Source of the DNA: Marinobacter profundi
GTDB lineage: Bacteria > Pseudomonadota > Gammaproteobacteria > Pseudomonadales > Oleiphilaceae
Assembly: GCF_002744715.1 (NCBI RefSeq)
Contig: NZ_KZ319370.1
Span: 248,001 to 312,000, forward strand
DNA: 64,000 bases
Direction of reading: 5' to 3'
Shown here: in pieces, positions 9,342-17,159 of the stretch
How the letters are laid out: the number at the start of each line of letters is the position of its first letter
Numbering within the stretch: the stretch's first letter is position 1
The notes under the pieces: model-generated
Seen by the model: only the letters and a program-made list of their open reading frames with translations
What the model was told of the DNA's origin: nothing
Database searches by the model: none
Translations under genes and position numbers: made by a program

Positions 9342-10448
9342 ATGGCCACCACCAGCCCGGATAAAGAACGGCAAATGCTGGGGTTTTTCCTCGTGCCCGG
9401 GGTGTATCTGCGGGTACTGGCCGAAACGGTGCGGCAGCTGGACCACAATGACCGGGTCCTCTACGAGGGGCTGAGTTTCACCCCCGCTGATCTCAAGGAA
9501 AACGACAGCCGGGTGTTTGTCACCGATGCCATCGTCATGGCCGAGCGGGCGCTGGCGCTGGCCGGCAAAGATGGCCTCAGTTTTGCCCTGGCGCGGGAGT
9601 TGCGGTTGACCATTCACGGCACCCTTGGTTTTGCCGCCCTGACCAGCCCCACCTTTGCCGGGGCGCTGGAGTCGGTGCAGCGTTACCTGCAGCTACGGGC
9701 GCCTTTCCTCAGTATGGTGCAGTCCGACGCCGGCGATAAGGTGCTGGTGCAGCTGTGTACCGAGTTTGATGTGCCCGGGTTGTATCCGTTCCTGGCCGAG
9801 ACGGTGAGCGCCACCCTGATCATGCTGGCCGAGCAGTTGCTGGATCGGGAGGATGCTGCCGGCAAGGGGTTTGCCCTGGTGGATGGCAAGCTGCCGGGGG
9901 TTGTGGTGCACCTGAGCCGTGCCGAGCCGGACTATTACCGGCGTTTTGCCGATCAGTTGCCGGTGCGGTTCGAGTACGGCCGCCCGGAGGAAATGATGGT
10001 GTTTCCCCGGGGCCTGCTGGATGTGCGGATGCGGCTGGCGGATGCGGATGCCTCGCGCATGGCGCGGGAGCAGTGTGAGTTCGAGTTGCAGAAGGCCATC
10101 CGCGAACAGGGTGACATTACCCTGGCGATCCGTAATATGCTGCGGCTGATGCCGGGGCCGCTGCCGTCGCTGGAAGCCATGGCGGAGCGCTTCTGTGTGT
10201 CGTCGCGTACGCTGAAGCGGCGGCTGGCAGAGAAGGAGACCACCTACCGGGAGATCGTCGAGGCGGTGCTGAAGGACCGGGCGATCCAGTTGTTGCGCTA
10301 CACCAACCAGTCGATCGGCGAGATTGCCTATGAACTGGGTTATGCCGACCTGTCGAATTTCAGCCGGGCATTCCGCAAGTGGACCGGCAAGTCGGCCAGC
10401 GAGTTCCGCGAAGGCGGGCCGGATCCGGCGCCGGAAGTGGGGCCGTGA
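9342..10448 (+). CDS. AraC-family transcriptional regulator
   Basis: 368 residues from the ATG at 9342 (AAGGA 6 bases upstream). The first 200 residues are the arabinose-binding-like sensor domain of the OruR/ToxT-like AraC subgroup, and the last 110 hold the double helix-turn-helix: FCVSSRTLKRRLAEKETTYR, then SIGEIAYELGYADLSNFSRA followed by FRKWTGKSASEFR. Regulators of this subgroup often control neighbouring lipid, alkane or steroid catabolic genes. The divergent PF10118 hydrolase is the likely target, by position only. Confidence 0.9.
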   Translation: MATTSPDKERQMLGFFLVPGVYLRVLAETVRQLDHNDRVLYEGLSFTPADLKENDSRVFVTDAIVMAERALALAGKDGLSFALARELRLTIHGTLGFAALTSPTFAGALESVQRYLQLRAPFLSMVQSDAGDKVLVQLCTEFDVPGLYPFLAETVSATLIMLAEQLLDREDAAGKGFALVDGKLPGVVVHLSRAEPDYYRRFADQLPVRFEYGRPEEMMVFPRGLLDVRMRLADADASRMAREQCEFELQKAIREQGDITLAIRNMLRLMPGPLPSLEAMAERFCVSSRTLKRRLAEKETTYREIVEAVLKDRAIQLLRYTNQSIGEIAYELGYADLSNFSRAFRKWTGKSASEFREGGPDPAPEVGP

Positions 10449-10480
10449 GTGCCTGTCCACCTGTTCACCCCATACCCTTG

Positions 10481-10522
10481 CCGCACCGCGTAGTTGTGGT
10501 CTGCTTGGCGTGCGGTGATTTT
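10481..10522 (+). terminator. Possible terminator after the AraC gene
   Basis: CCGCAC at 10481-10486 can pair with GTGCGG at 10510-10515, and a T-rich stretch (TGATTTTT) follows. The loop is long (23 bases), so this is a weak call. Confidence 0.35.
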
Positions 10523-10549
10523 TGATTACTGAAGACCAAGGAGTTTGTT

Positions 10550-10957
10550 ATGGAACAGCGGCCAGATACGCACAGTAAACTGTTCGGGTATTTGCTCTGG
10601 ATTTTCGGGTTTCTGGGGGCTCACCGTTTTTACTACGGCAAGCCGATCACCGGAACCATCTGGTTTTTCACCCTCGGCCTGCTGTTCATCGGCTGGATCA
10701 TCGACCTGTTCCTGATTCCGGGGATGGATCGGGAAGCGGACCTGCGGTTCCGCGAGGGGGAGGTCAGCTACAACATCGGTTGGCTGCTGCTGACCTTTAC
10801 CGGGATTTTCGGCCTGCACCGCATGTACATGGGCAAGTGGATCACCGGGATCCTTTACCTGCTCACCGGCGGCCTGTTCATGGTTGGCGTGTTGTATGAC
10901 TTCTGGACGCTGAACAGCCAGATTTCCGAGCGCAACCAGGAAACCCGGTTCGGCTGA
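10550..10957 (+). CDS. TM2-domain membrane protein
   Basis: 135 residues, with AAGGAG 7 bases before the ATG. Two TM2-type modules are visible: FGYLLWIFGFLGAHRFYYGK with a following helix pair (about 10-60), and LLLTFTGIFGLHRMYMGKW with helices (about 75-120). The conserved G-x-HR-x-Y-x-G pattern occurs in both. The function of TM2 proteins in bacteria is unknown. Its TGA directly abuts the reversed stop of the wax ester synthase, the two stops together reading TGATCA, so the genes converge without a spacer. Confidence 0.85.
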   Translation: MEQRPDTHSKLFGYLLWIFGFLGAHRFYYGKPITGTIWFFTLGLLFIGWIIDLFLIPGMDREADLRFREGEVSYNIGWLLLTFTGIFGLHRMYMGKWITGILYLLTGGLFMVGVLYDFWTLNSQISERNQETRFG

Positions 10958-12325
10958 TCAGCACCCGGCCGCGGCCTCCAGTTCCGCCAGACCCTCGTCC
11001 AGGTAGTCCAGCATACGCTGCAGGCTGGGGAGGGTGCGGCGGCAGCCAATGAGGCCGAACTCCACCTGGTCGCGGTAGCTGGTCAGGGTCATGTTGAGGG
11101 CCAGCCGGTCCATGGCGATGGAGACCGGGTACATGCCTTCCAGTTTTGCCCCATTCCAGTAGCCGTCTTCAGTTGGCCCCGGTACGTTGGAGATCACCAC
11201 GTTGAAGGTCTGCCACTTCGGCGCCATGCCGGTCAGCAGGTGGAAGGCCGCCGGCGCCAGGGTCAGCGCGGTGTAGTTGATGATTTCCCCGGACGACATG
11301 TTGGCATAGCGATCCTTGGCTTCGCGGATGCCCTGGTGGATTTTCCGTAACCGTTCGCCGGGGTCGGCGATGTCGGTGTGCAGGTTGGCGAGGATGACGC
11401 CGACCTGGTTGCCCTCGGAGCTGTCGTCCTTGCGCAGCGATACCGGCACCATGGCAATCAGCGGTTGTTGCGGCAGGGCGTCCTGGTTCATCAGGTAGGT
11501 GCGCAACGCACTGGCGCACATGGCCATCACCACGTCGTTGACGGTGGTGCCCGAGGCCTGGCAAACCGCCCGGATCCGCTGCAAACCATAGGACTGCGCG
11601 GCGAACCGGCGGGAGCCGGTGACTTTCTGGTTCAGGATGCTGCGGGGAGCATGGAAGATGGACCGGTAGGCCGGGTCCTTGCGGGCGTCGTTAATGGTTT
11701 TCAGCAGTTCGCGGGCCACTGTAGGGACGGTGCCCAGCTGTTTGCCCGATTCGCCCAGCAGCTGACCGACGCTGCGCCACAACGACGGTCCCCCTTCACC
11801 TCCGGCCCTCGGGGCCCGGGTGGGCAGCGCCCAGATCGGCGGCATGCCGCGTTGTGCCGGATCGGCGGATAACATGCGCTGGGCCATCCGCATGGCAGAG
11901 ACGCCATCGACCAGCGAGTGGTGCACCTTGGTGTAGACCGCAAACTGGCGGTTCTTCAGTCCTTCAATCAGATGGAATTCCCACAATGGCCGTTCCCGGT
12001 CCATCAGGTGGGAGTGCTCCGCGGAAACAAAGGACAGCAGTTCGCGGATCCGCCCCGGCGTCGGCAAGGCCTCGAAGCGAAAGTGGTGCTCCAGATCCAG
12101 GTGCTCATCCTCGACCCACACCGGCTGCCCCAGCCGGTAGCTGAGGCGCTGGTTGAACGGCGGCGTCACCACCGTCTGCGTCCGCAGCTGCGCAGCCAGC
12201 CGGGCCACATAGTCATCCGGTGCGTCCTCGGGAAACGAGAACAGTTGCAGGCCGCCCACGTGCATGGGTTGCTGGCGCTTTTCGAGCCAGAGGAACAGCT
12301 GGTCGGTGGGACTCAGGGGCTTCAC
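10958..12325 (-). CDS. Wax ester synthase/diacylglycerol acyltransferase (WS/DGAT)
   Basis: 455 residues, the usual WS/DGAT length. The enzyme joins fatty acyl-CoA to long-chain alcohols or diacylglycerol to make storage wax or triacylglycerol. The catalytic HHxxxDG motif is HHSLVDG at 135-141, and the C-terminal VVISNVPGP and NGAKLEGMYPVS blocks are present. The start is GTG at 12325 with AAGGA 8 bases upstream; the product begins MKPLSPTDQLFLWLEKRQQP, matching the family N-terminus. The sequence closely resembles Marinobacter WS enzymes as I remember them, which is the strongest taxonomic clue in the window. Confidence 0.95.
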   Translation of the reverse strand: MKPLSPTDQLFLWLEKRQQPMHVGGLQLFSFPEDAPDDYVARLAAQLRTQTVVTPPFNQRLSYRLGQPVWVEDEHLDLEHHFRFEALPTPGRIRELLSFVSAEHSHLMDRERPLWEFHLIEGLKNRQFAVYTKVHHSLVDGVSAMRMAQRMLSADPAQRGMPPIWALPTRAPRAGGEGGPSLWRSVGQLLGESGKQLGTVPTVARELLKTINDARKDPAYRSIFHAPRSILNQKVTGSRRFAAQSYGLQRIRAVCQASGTTVNDVVMAMCASALRTYLMNQDALPQQPLIAMVPVSLRKDDSSEGNQVGVILANLHTDIADPGERLRKIHQGIREAKDRYANMSSGEIINYTALTLAPAAFHLLTGMAPKWQTFNVVISNVPGPTEDGYWNGAKLEGMYPVSIAMDRLALNMTLTSYRDQVEFGLIGCRRTLPSLQRMLDYLDEGLAELEAAAGC

Positions 12326-12382
12326 ACAGGCGTCCTTGTTGTCAGGTTTCCGGTCATCTTACCCGAGCAAGGCTGATGTGAA

Positions 12383-12399
12383 ATTGACCCCCGGTCAAT
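12383..12399 (-). other. 7-bp inverted repeat between nirD and the wax synthase gene
   Basis: ATTGACC and GGTCAAT are perfect arms around a 3-base centre. The repeat lies 51 bases after the nirD stop and 58 bases before the WS/DGAT start. It could be a weak terminator for the nirBD transcript (only TTTC follows) or an operator for the wax synthase promoter; sequence alone does not decide. Confidence 0.4.
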
Positions 12400-12449
12400 G
12401 ATCGTTCGGAAATCTGGCAACAAAGGCGCCAGCGCCGGCAAACCCTGGA

Positions 12450-12818
12450 TCAGGCCGCCACCGCAGCAGGCTGGCGCACCGGCACCGCAAGGCGGATCCG
12501 GTCACCGTCCAGCAGCACCGGGTAGCTGCGCACCCGCACCGAGGCGTCCTCCAGGCAAACCCCACTGCGCAGGCTGAAGTGCTGCTTGTACAGCGGTGAC
12601 GCCACCACCGGCTCACCGTCCAGATCCCCGGTAATGCCCCGCGCCAGCACATTCGACCCGGTGAACGGATCGGTGTGGCTGACCGCAAACAGTGCCGGCA
12701 ACCGGTGCGGCAGGTAAAACACCGCCACCGGCCCGTCCTCGGTCCAGACTGCAATGCCACAGTCCGCCACCAGGTCGTCCACTGTACAAACCGCTTCCCA
12801 ACAAGTCTTCGTTGTCAT
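12450..12818 (-). CDS. nirD: Nitrite reductase small subunit NirD
   Basis: 122 residues, near the usual length of about 108. NirD is the Rieske-fold small subunit of assimilatory NADH-nitrite reductase. The ATG at 12818 has AGAGGA 9 bases upstream, and a longer frame would run into the intercistronic hairpin. Typical blocks are CTVDDLVADCGIAVW, LFAVSHTDPFTGSNVL and GEPVVASPLYKQHFSLRSG. The Rieske cysteines are absent, as is normal for NirD, so it holds no iron-sulphur cluster. It follows nirB after a 170-base spacer that carries a long hairpin. Confidence 0.93.
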   Translation of the reverse strand: MTTKTCWEAVCTVDDLVADCGIAVWTEDGPVAVFYLPHRLPALFAVSHTDPFTGSNVLARGITGDLDGEPVVASPLYKQHFSLRSGVCLEDASVRVRSYPVLLDGDRIRLAVPVRQPAAVAA

Positions 12819-12872
12819 AAAAAATCCTCTGAGTCCCAATGTTTTTGAGTTGGCTATCTCTTCAATGTCTGT

Positions 12873-12969
12873 GAGCGTGGGGGCCATATTCATTTTCTGG
12901 CAGGAAAAAAGATGTCTGAGCGCAGCGAGTTGTTTTTTCCAGAAGAAAATGAATATGGCCCCCGCGCTC
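12873..12969. repeat. Long inverted repeat/hairpin between nirB and nirD
   Basis: Arms of 26 bases at 12873-12898 and 12944-12969 are complementary with one difference, which becomes a G-U pair in RNA. Inside, GGAAAAAA (12903-12910) can pair with TTTTTTCC (12933-12940), extending the stem. The element sits in the nirB-nirD intercistronic gap, so on the minus-strand transcript it forms a stable stem of more than 30 pairs. It could stabilise the upstream message, limit readthrough into nirD, or be a dispersed intergenic repeat. Confidence 0.8.
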
Positions 12970-12988
12970 CGCCCCCAAAACCGGAAGG

Positions 12989-15502
12989 CTACAATGAAGC
13001 CACCTCCAGCTCAGGCCGCCGCTGCCCCCGCTCCGAGGTCCACTGCTGCACCGGATCCTTCAAAGACGGCGCATTCACAAACTCCCGGAACCGCTTGCGC
13101 TTCTCCGGATCCTCGACCGCGGTCTTCCACTCGCACTGGTAGCTGCCCACCAGATCCGCCATGTGCTGCTCCAGTTCCTCGCCGATGCCCAGGCTGTCCT
13201 CCAGCACCACCTGCTTCAGGTAGTCCAGGCCACCCTCCAGGTTCTCCATCCACACACTGGTGCGCTGCAGCCGGTCTGCGGTGCGCACGTAGAGCATCAG
13301 CACCCGGTCGATAGCCCGGATCAGCTGGTCGTCGGTCAGGTCGGTGGCAAACAGGTCGGCATGGCGGGGGCGCATGCCGCCATTGCCGCACACGTAAAGG
13401 TTCCAGCCCTTGTCCGTTGCAATCACCCCGATATCCTTGCTCTGGGCCTCGGCACACTCGCGGGTGCAGCCGGATACCGCCATCTTGATCTTGTGGGGCG
13501 CCCGCAGGCCCTTGTAGCGGTTCTCCAGATAGATGGCCATGGCCACGCTGTCCTGCACCCCGTAACGGCACCAGGTGCTGCCGACACAGGACTTCACTGT
13601 GCGCAGGGATTTGCCATAGGCGTGCCCGGTCTCGAAGCCGGCGGCGATCAGTTGCTCCCAGATCTCCGGCAGCTCGCTCAGGGTGGCGCCGAACAGGTCA
13701 ACCCGCTGGCCGCCGGTGATCTTGGTGTACAGGTTGTACTGTTTCGCCACCTCGCCCAGCACAATCAGCTTGTCCGGCGTAATCTCGCCACCGGGGATGC
13801 GCGGCACGATGGAATAGGTGCCGTTCTTCTGCATGTTGGCCATGAAGGTGTCGTTGGTGTCCTGCAGCGGCACGTGCTCGGTGGCCAGGATGTGTTCGTT
13901 CCAGCAGCTGGCCAGTATCGAGCCCACCGTGGGCTTGCAGATGTCGCAGCCCTGGCCCTTGCCATACTGTCTCAGCAGGCCGCGGAAGGTCCGGATGCCG
14001 TTCACCCTGACCAGGTGGAACAGCTCCTGGCGGGTGTAGGGGAAGTGCTCGCAGAGGTCAGTGGACACGGCCACCCCGCGTTTTTCCAGCTCGCTGTCCA
14101 CCACCTTCTTGAGCAGCGCGGCACAGCCGCCGCAGCCGGTACTGGCTTTGGTTTCGGCTTTCACCCCACCCAGATCGGTGCAGCCGGCGTCGATAGCACC
14201 GCAGATATCGCCCTTGGTGACGTTGTGGCAGGAGCAGATGGAGGCGGTTTCCGGCAGGGCATCGGCACCCAGTCCCGGGGCACCGCCCTGGTGTTCCGGC
14301 AGAATCAGGATTTCCGGATTCGGCGGCAGGGTGATGCCGTTCAGGGCGTACTGCAGCAGGGTGTCGTAATGGCTGTTATCGCCCACCAGAATGGCCCCGA
14401 GCAGGGTCTTGCCATCCTGGCTCACCACCATGCGCCGGTAGTGGCCGGCCTGCTCGTCGTGAAAACGGATATTGCGGGCGCCGGGGGTCTGGCCGTGGGC
14501 GTCGCCAATCGAGCCCACGTCCACCCCCAGCAGCTTGAGTTTGGTACTCATGTCGGCGCCGCTGAATGCGCCCTGCGGATCGCTGTTCAGCGCCGCCGCC
14601 AGGGTGCGGGCCATGGTATAGCCGGGAGCCACCAGCCCGAAGATCCGCTGGTTCCATAACGCGCATTCACCAATGGCATGGATGTGAGGGTCCGAGGTGG
14701 TACACCGGTTGTCGATTACGATACCGCCGCGCTCGCCCACCTCCAGGCCGCAGGCCCGGGCCAGGGTGTCCTGGGGGCGGATGCCGGCGGAGAAGACAAT
14801 CAGGTCCGTGTCCAGGTGGCTGTCGTCTGCGAACTTCATCCGCAGGCGGGCAGCGTCGCCTGGCACGATGGCGGTGGTGGCCTTTTCGGTATGGACCTGA
14901 ACGCCCAGCGCCTCGATTTTCTGGCGTAGCAGGTCACCACCGTCGCCGTCGAGCTGCACCGGCATCAGGCGCGGCGCGAATTCCACCACGTGGGCCTGCA
15001 GGCCCAGGCTCCGCAGGGCGTTGGCGGCTTCCAGGCCGAGCAGCCCGCCACCGACCACGACACCGGTGCGGGCTTCCGCGGCACTGGCGCGAATGGCATC
15101 GAGGTCGGCCAGGGTCCGGTAGACAAAGCAGTTGGCGTCATCCTTGCCGTCGATGGGGGGCACGAACGGATAGGAGCCGGTGGCGAGCACCAGCTCATCA
15201 TATTGATAAGCGCCTTTCGGCGTGGTGACGATATGGTTGTCCCGGTCGACGGCGGTCACCGGCTCATTCAGCCGCAGCTCGATGTGGTTGTCGGCGTACC
15301 AGTCTGCGGTGGCCATGGCCAGCTCGGCATGGCTGGAACCGGCGAAGTATTCCGACAGGTGTACCCGGTCGTAGGCCAACTGCTTTTCTTCCCCGAACAC
15401 CAGAATCTCGAACCGCTCGGCAGCCGGGGTCCGGGTGAACTGTTCCAGGAAGTGATGGCCGACCATGCCGTTGCCGATCACGATCAGGGTTTGCTTGCTC
15501 AT
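12989..15502 (-). CDS. nirB: Nitrite reductase large subunit NirB
   Basis: 837 residues. Order of domains: FAD/NAD(P)-binding oxidoreductase (about 1-400; FAD loop VIGNGMVG, NAD loop VVVGGGLLGLEAA), BFD-like [2Fe-2S] domain (about 420-480; CSCHNVTKGD, TGCGGC), then nitrite/sulphite reductase half-domains with siroheme-[4Fe-4S] ligands C639, C645, C679 and C683 (CVGSTWC, CTREC). It reduces nitrite to ammonium in the cytoplasm using NADH. The ATG at 15502 has GAGG 8 bases upstream. It follows the NasC-like gene by 28 bases and precedes nirD, so the three form one operon. Confidence 0.96.
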   Translation of the reverse strand: MSKQTLIVIGNGMVGHHFLEQFTRTPAAERFEILVFGEEKQLAYDRVHLSEYFAGSSHAELAMATADWYADNHIELRLNEPVTAVDRDNHIVTTPKGAYQYDELVLATGSYPFVPPIDGKDDANCFVYRTLADLDAIRASAAEARTGVVVGGGLLGLEAANALRSLGLQAHVVEFAPRLMPVQLDGDGGDLLRQKIEALGVQVHTEKATTAIVPGDAARLRMKFADDSHLDTDLIVFSAGIRPQDTLARACGLEVGERGGIVIDNRCTTSDPHIHAIGECALWNQRIFGLVAPGYTMARTLAAALNSDPQGAFSGADMSTKLKLLGVDVGSIGDAHGQTPGARNIRFHDEQAGHYRRMVVSQDGKTLLGAILVGDNSHYDTLLQYALNGITLPPNPEILILPEHQGGAPGLGADALPETASICSCHNVTKGDICGAIDAGCTDLGGVKAETKASTGCGGCAALLKKVVDSELEKRGVAVSTDLCEHFPYTRQELFHLVRVNGIRTFRGLLRQYGKGQGCDICKPTVGSILASCWNEHILATEHVPLQDTNDTFMANMQKNGTYSIVPRIPGGEITPDKLIVLGEVAKQYNLYTKITGGQRVDLFGATLSELPEIWEQLIAAGFETGHAYGKSLRTVKSCVGSTWCRYGVQDSVAMAIYLENRYKGLRAPHKIKMAVSGCTRECAEAQSKDIGVIATDKGWNLYVCGNGGMRPRHADLFATDLTDDQLIRAIDRVLMLYVRTADRLQRTSVWMENLEGGLDYLKQVVLEDSLGIGEELEQHMADLVGSYQCEWKTAVEDPEKRKRFREFVNAPSLKDPVQQWTSERGQRRPELEVASL

Positions 15503-15530
15503 CTTGTGGTCCTCAGGTTGGGTCGGCGGC

Positions 15531-16763
15531 TCAGGCCGCGGCCAGACAATAGTGTTCGCCGAACGGCAGTTGGGCCCGGTAGCGGGAAATGTCATCGCCC
15601 TGGGCTATGCGTTGCTGGTACCAGGGGCCGTCCCGGGTGTTGCCGATCAGCACCGCGCCCCTCAGGCGGTGATCGCGCACCAGCAGGTGGCAGTAACCGC
15701 CGGTTTCGCGGTCCTGCCAGAGCAGTGATTCCGTGGTGTCATCCGGCGTGGGCTGACCGCAGGAAAAAATGGCAATGCCGCTGATTTTCAGGCGCGTGGC
15801 CACGGGCGACGGCTGGTAGCGGTCCCTGGGCGCGCTGGCACTCAGCAGCCGGGCCAGTACCCGGGCCTGCTGGTAACCGGGCTCCACCAGGCCAAAGGTG
15901 GCGCCGCCGAGCTGGCAGCATTCACCCAGTGCATGGATATCCGGGTCACTGGTCCGTAACTGCGGGTCAACGCAGATCGCCCGGTCGCAGCGCAGCCCGG
16001 CTGCCGCGGCAAGTTCGAGATTGGCGGTGATGCCGGTCGCCAATACCACCAGGTCGGTGCTGATCAGGGTGTCATCGGCGAGCTGAACCGCCCTTACCTG
16101 CTGCTTGCCGAGAATCCTCACCGGGCGGGCCCCGGTCATGATGTGCAGCCCGCGCCGGGCCAGCGCAGCGGCCAGCAGCTGGCCGCCGGCGGGGTCAAGC
16201 TGCTGGTTCAACAGGTGACTGCTGCGTTGCAGGACGGTGACGTCCATGCCGCGGCAGCGCAGGCCCTCGGCGGCTTCCAGGCCGAGAAAGCCACCGCCGA
16301 TCACCACTGCCCGGCGCCGGGTTGCGCTGGCCGCGATCAGGTTGCGGGTATCCTGCAGGTGGCGGAAACTCATCACGCCGTCGAGGTCTTCCCCGGGCAG
16401 GCCCGGTGAGGCGGCCCGGGAACCGGTTGCCAGCACCAGGGTGTCGTAACACTGCACCCGGCCGGTTGCGGTGATGACGCTCCGCTGCTGCCGGTCGATG
16501 GCTACCACCGGCTCACTCTGGTGTACCTCTATGTGATGGCGGCGGAACCAGTCCGGGGTTTTCAGTGACAGGGTGTCCTCTGCGGTTTCACCGGCCAGCA
16601 GGGCGGACAGCTGGATGCGGTTGTAAGCGGCCGCGGCTTCACCGTTAAACACCACGATGCGCTGGTAGGGCTGTGCCGGCTGGGCCACCAGTTCCTCCAG
16701 CAGCCGTTGTGCCACCATGCCATGACCGCAGATGACCAGGGTGCGTCGCCGGTTCGGGGTCAT
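15531..16763 (-). CDS. NAD(P)/FAD oxidoreductase, NasC-like electron donor to nitrate reductase
   Basis: 410 residues, homologous to the first 400 residues of NirB but without the iron-sulphur and siroheme modules. FAD loop VICGHGMVAQRLLEE, NAD loop VVIGGGFLGLEAAEGL and the second FAD motif DPDIHALGEC are present. In Klebsiella, the NasC flavoprotein passes electrons from NADH to NasA; this gene heads the nirBD operon and is the natural candidate for that role. Rubredoxin-reductase-like activity is the alternative. The ATG at 16763 has AGGAGA 7 bases upstream. It begins right after a leader containing an intrinsic terminator. Confidence 0.85.
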   Translation of the reverse strand: MTPNRRRTLVICGHGMVAQRLLEELVAQPAQPYQRIVVFNGEAAAAYNRIQLSALLAGETAEDTLSLKTPDWFRRHHIEVHQSEPVVAIDRQQRSVITATGRVQCYDTLVLATGSRAASPGLPGEDLDGVMSFRHLQDTRNLIAASATRRRAVVIGGGFLGLEAAEGLRCRGMDVTVLQRSSHLLNQQLDPAGGQLLAAALARRGLHIMTGARPVRILGKQQVRAVQLADDTLISTDLVVLATGITANLELAAAAGLRCDRAICVDPQLRTSDPDIHALGECCQLGGATFGLVEPGYQQARVLARLLSASAPRDRYQPSPVATRLKISGIAIFSCGQPTPDDTTESLLWQDRETGGYCHLLVRDHRLRGAVLIGNTRDGPWYQQRIAQGDDISRYRAQLPFGEHYCLAAA

Positions 16764-16792
16764 CGTTTTCTCCTGCCTTGACCGAGTCCAAC

Positions 16793-16838
16793 AAAAAAGC
16801 CGGAGCATCTCCTCCCCGTGGGAAGTCGATGGTCCGGC
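16793..16838 (-). terminator. Leader terminator (attenuator) of the nasC-like-nirBD operon
   Basis: On the minus strand, arm GCCGGACCATC (16828-16838) pairs with GATGCTCCGGC (16799-16809) with one mismatch, followed by six T (16793-16798). It lies only 30 bases before the first gene and downstream of the sigma-54-like promoter, so it must be passed to express the operon. This is the arrangement relieved by NasR-type antiterminators. Confidence 0.75.
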
Positions 16839-16861
16839 GCCAATGCCAACAACAATGATCT

Positions 16862-16887
16862 GATGGTCCGGCCCAATCCTTGGCCGG
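16862..16887 (-). promoter_or_regulatory. Leader hairpin upstream of the attenuator, candidate NasR target
   Basis: CCGGCC and GGCCGG (16868-16873 and 16882-16887) form a 6-bp stem with loop AAGGATTG in the minus-strand RNA. The flank repeats GCCGGACCATC (16862-16872), identical to the 5' arm of the terminator at 16828-16838, so two copies of one sequence could compete for the terminator's 3' arm. The loop is not a clean hexaloop with the expected ANTAR bases. Confidence 0.5.
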
Positions 16888-16910
16888 GACAGTCGTCCTT
16901 GTCAGGGCTT

Positions 16911-16930
16911 AAGCGATCTTCGTGCCAGTT
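16911..16930 (-). promoter_or_regulatory. Sigma-54-type promoter for nasC-like-nirB-nirD
   Basis: The minus strand reads TGGCACGAAGATCGCT, with GG-N10-GC spacing and only one change in the -12 box (TCGC for TTGC). The predicted transcript starts near 16901, leaving a leader of about 138 bases that holds the hairpin and terminator. Nitrogen control through NtrC is the expected logic. Confidence 0.7.
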
Positions 16931-17045
16931 TTTTTATCTTATGAAAATCAATCAGGTACAGCTGCTGTGGTGGCGCTGGGCAAGCCGGAGGCCGCAAAGC
17001 CTGCCCCGCGCCGGGGCAGCTTGCACGGCTTTGGGGCCGCGGGAC

Positions 17046-17061
17046 TGGCGTGGTAATTGCT
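17046..17061 (+). promoter_or_regulatory. Sigma-54-like promoter for nasR
   Basis: TGGCGTGGTAATTGCT has the exact GG-N10-GC spacing and a perfect TTGC at -12, with CG replacing AC in the -24 box. Predicted start is near 17072, 88 bases before the nasR ATG. It is weaker than the operon promoters but in the right place. Confidence 0.5.
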
Positions 17062-17159
17062 GACCCTTCCCTGACCATCCCGGATTCCGGAACGGAAGCG
17101 CAGTGCGGCCGGGACCGCAAAGCGCACACGGCAAAGCACGAAAGCAAGAGAGCAAAGCG

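Larger units (their letters stand above)
16764..17159. other. Divergent regulatory region between nasC-like gene and nasR
   Basis: This 396-base gap holds, on the minus strand, the promoter, hairpin and attenuator of the nasC-like operon, and on the plus strand a sigma-54-like site for nasR. Between them is a perfect 7-bp hairpin (CTGCCCC at 17001-17007, GGGGCAG at 17013-17019, loop of 5), of unknown role. No convincing small gene is seen. Confidence 0.6.

Noticed and set aside
13163..14659. Long open frame (about 498 codons) antisense to nirB
   Set aside because: High GC makes the antisense frame of long genes open. It has His/Val/Gly-rich low-complexity translation, no ribosome site and no family look, while nirB has all its cofactor ligands.
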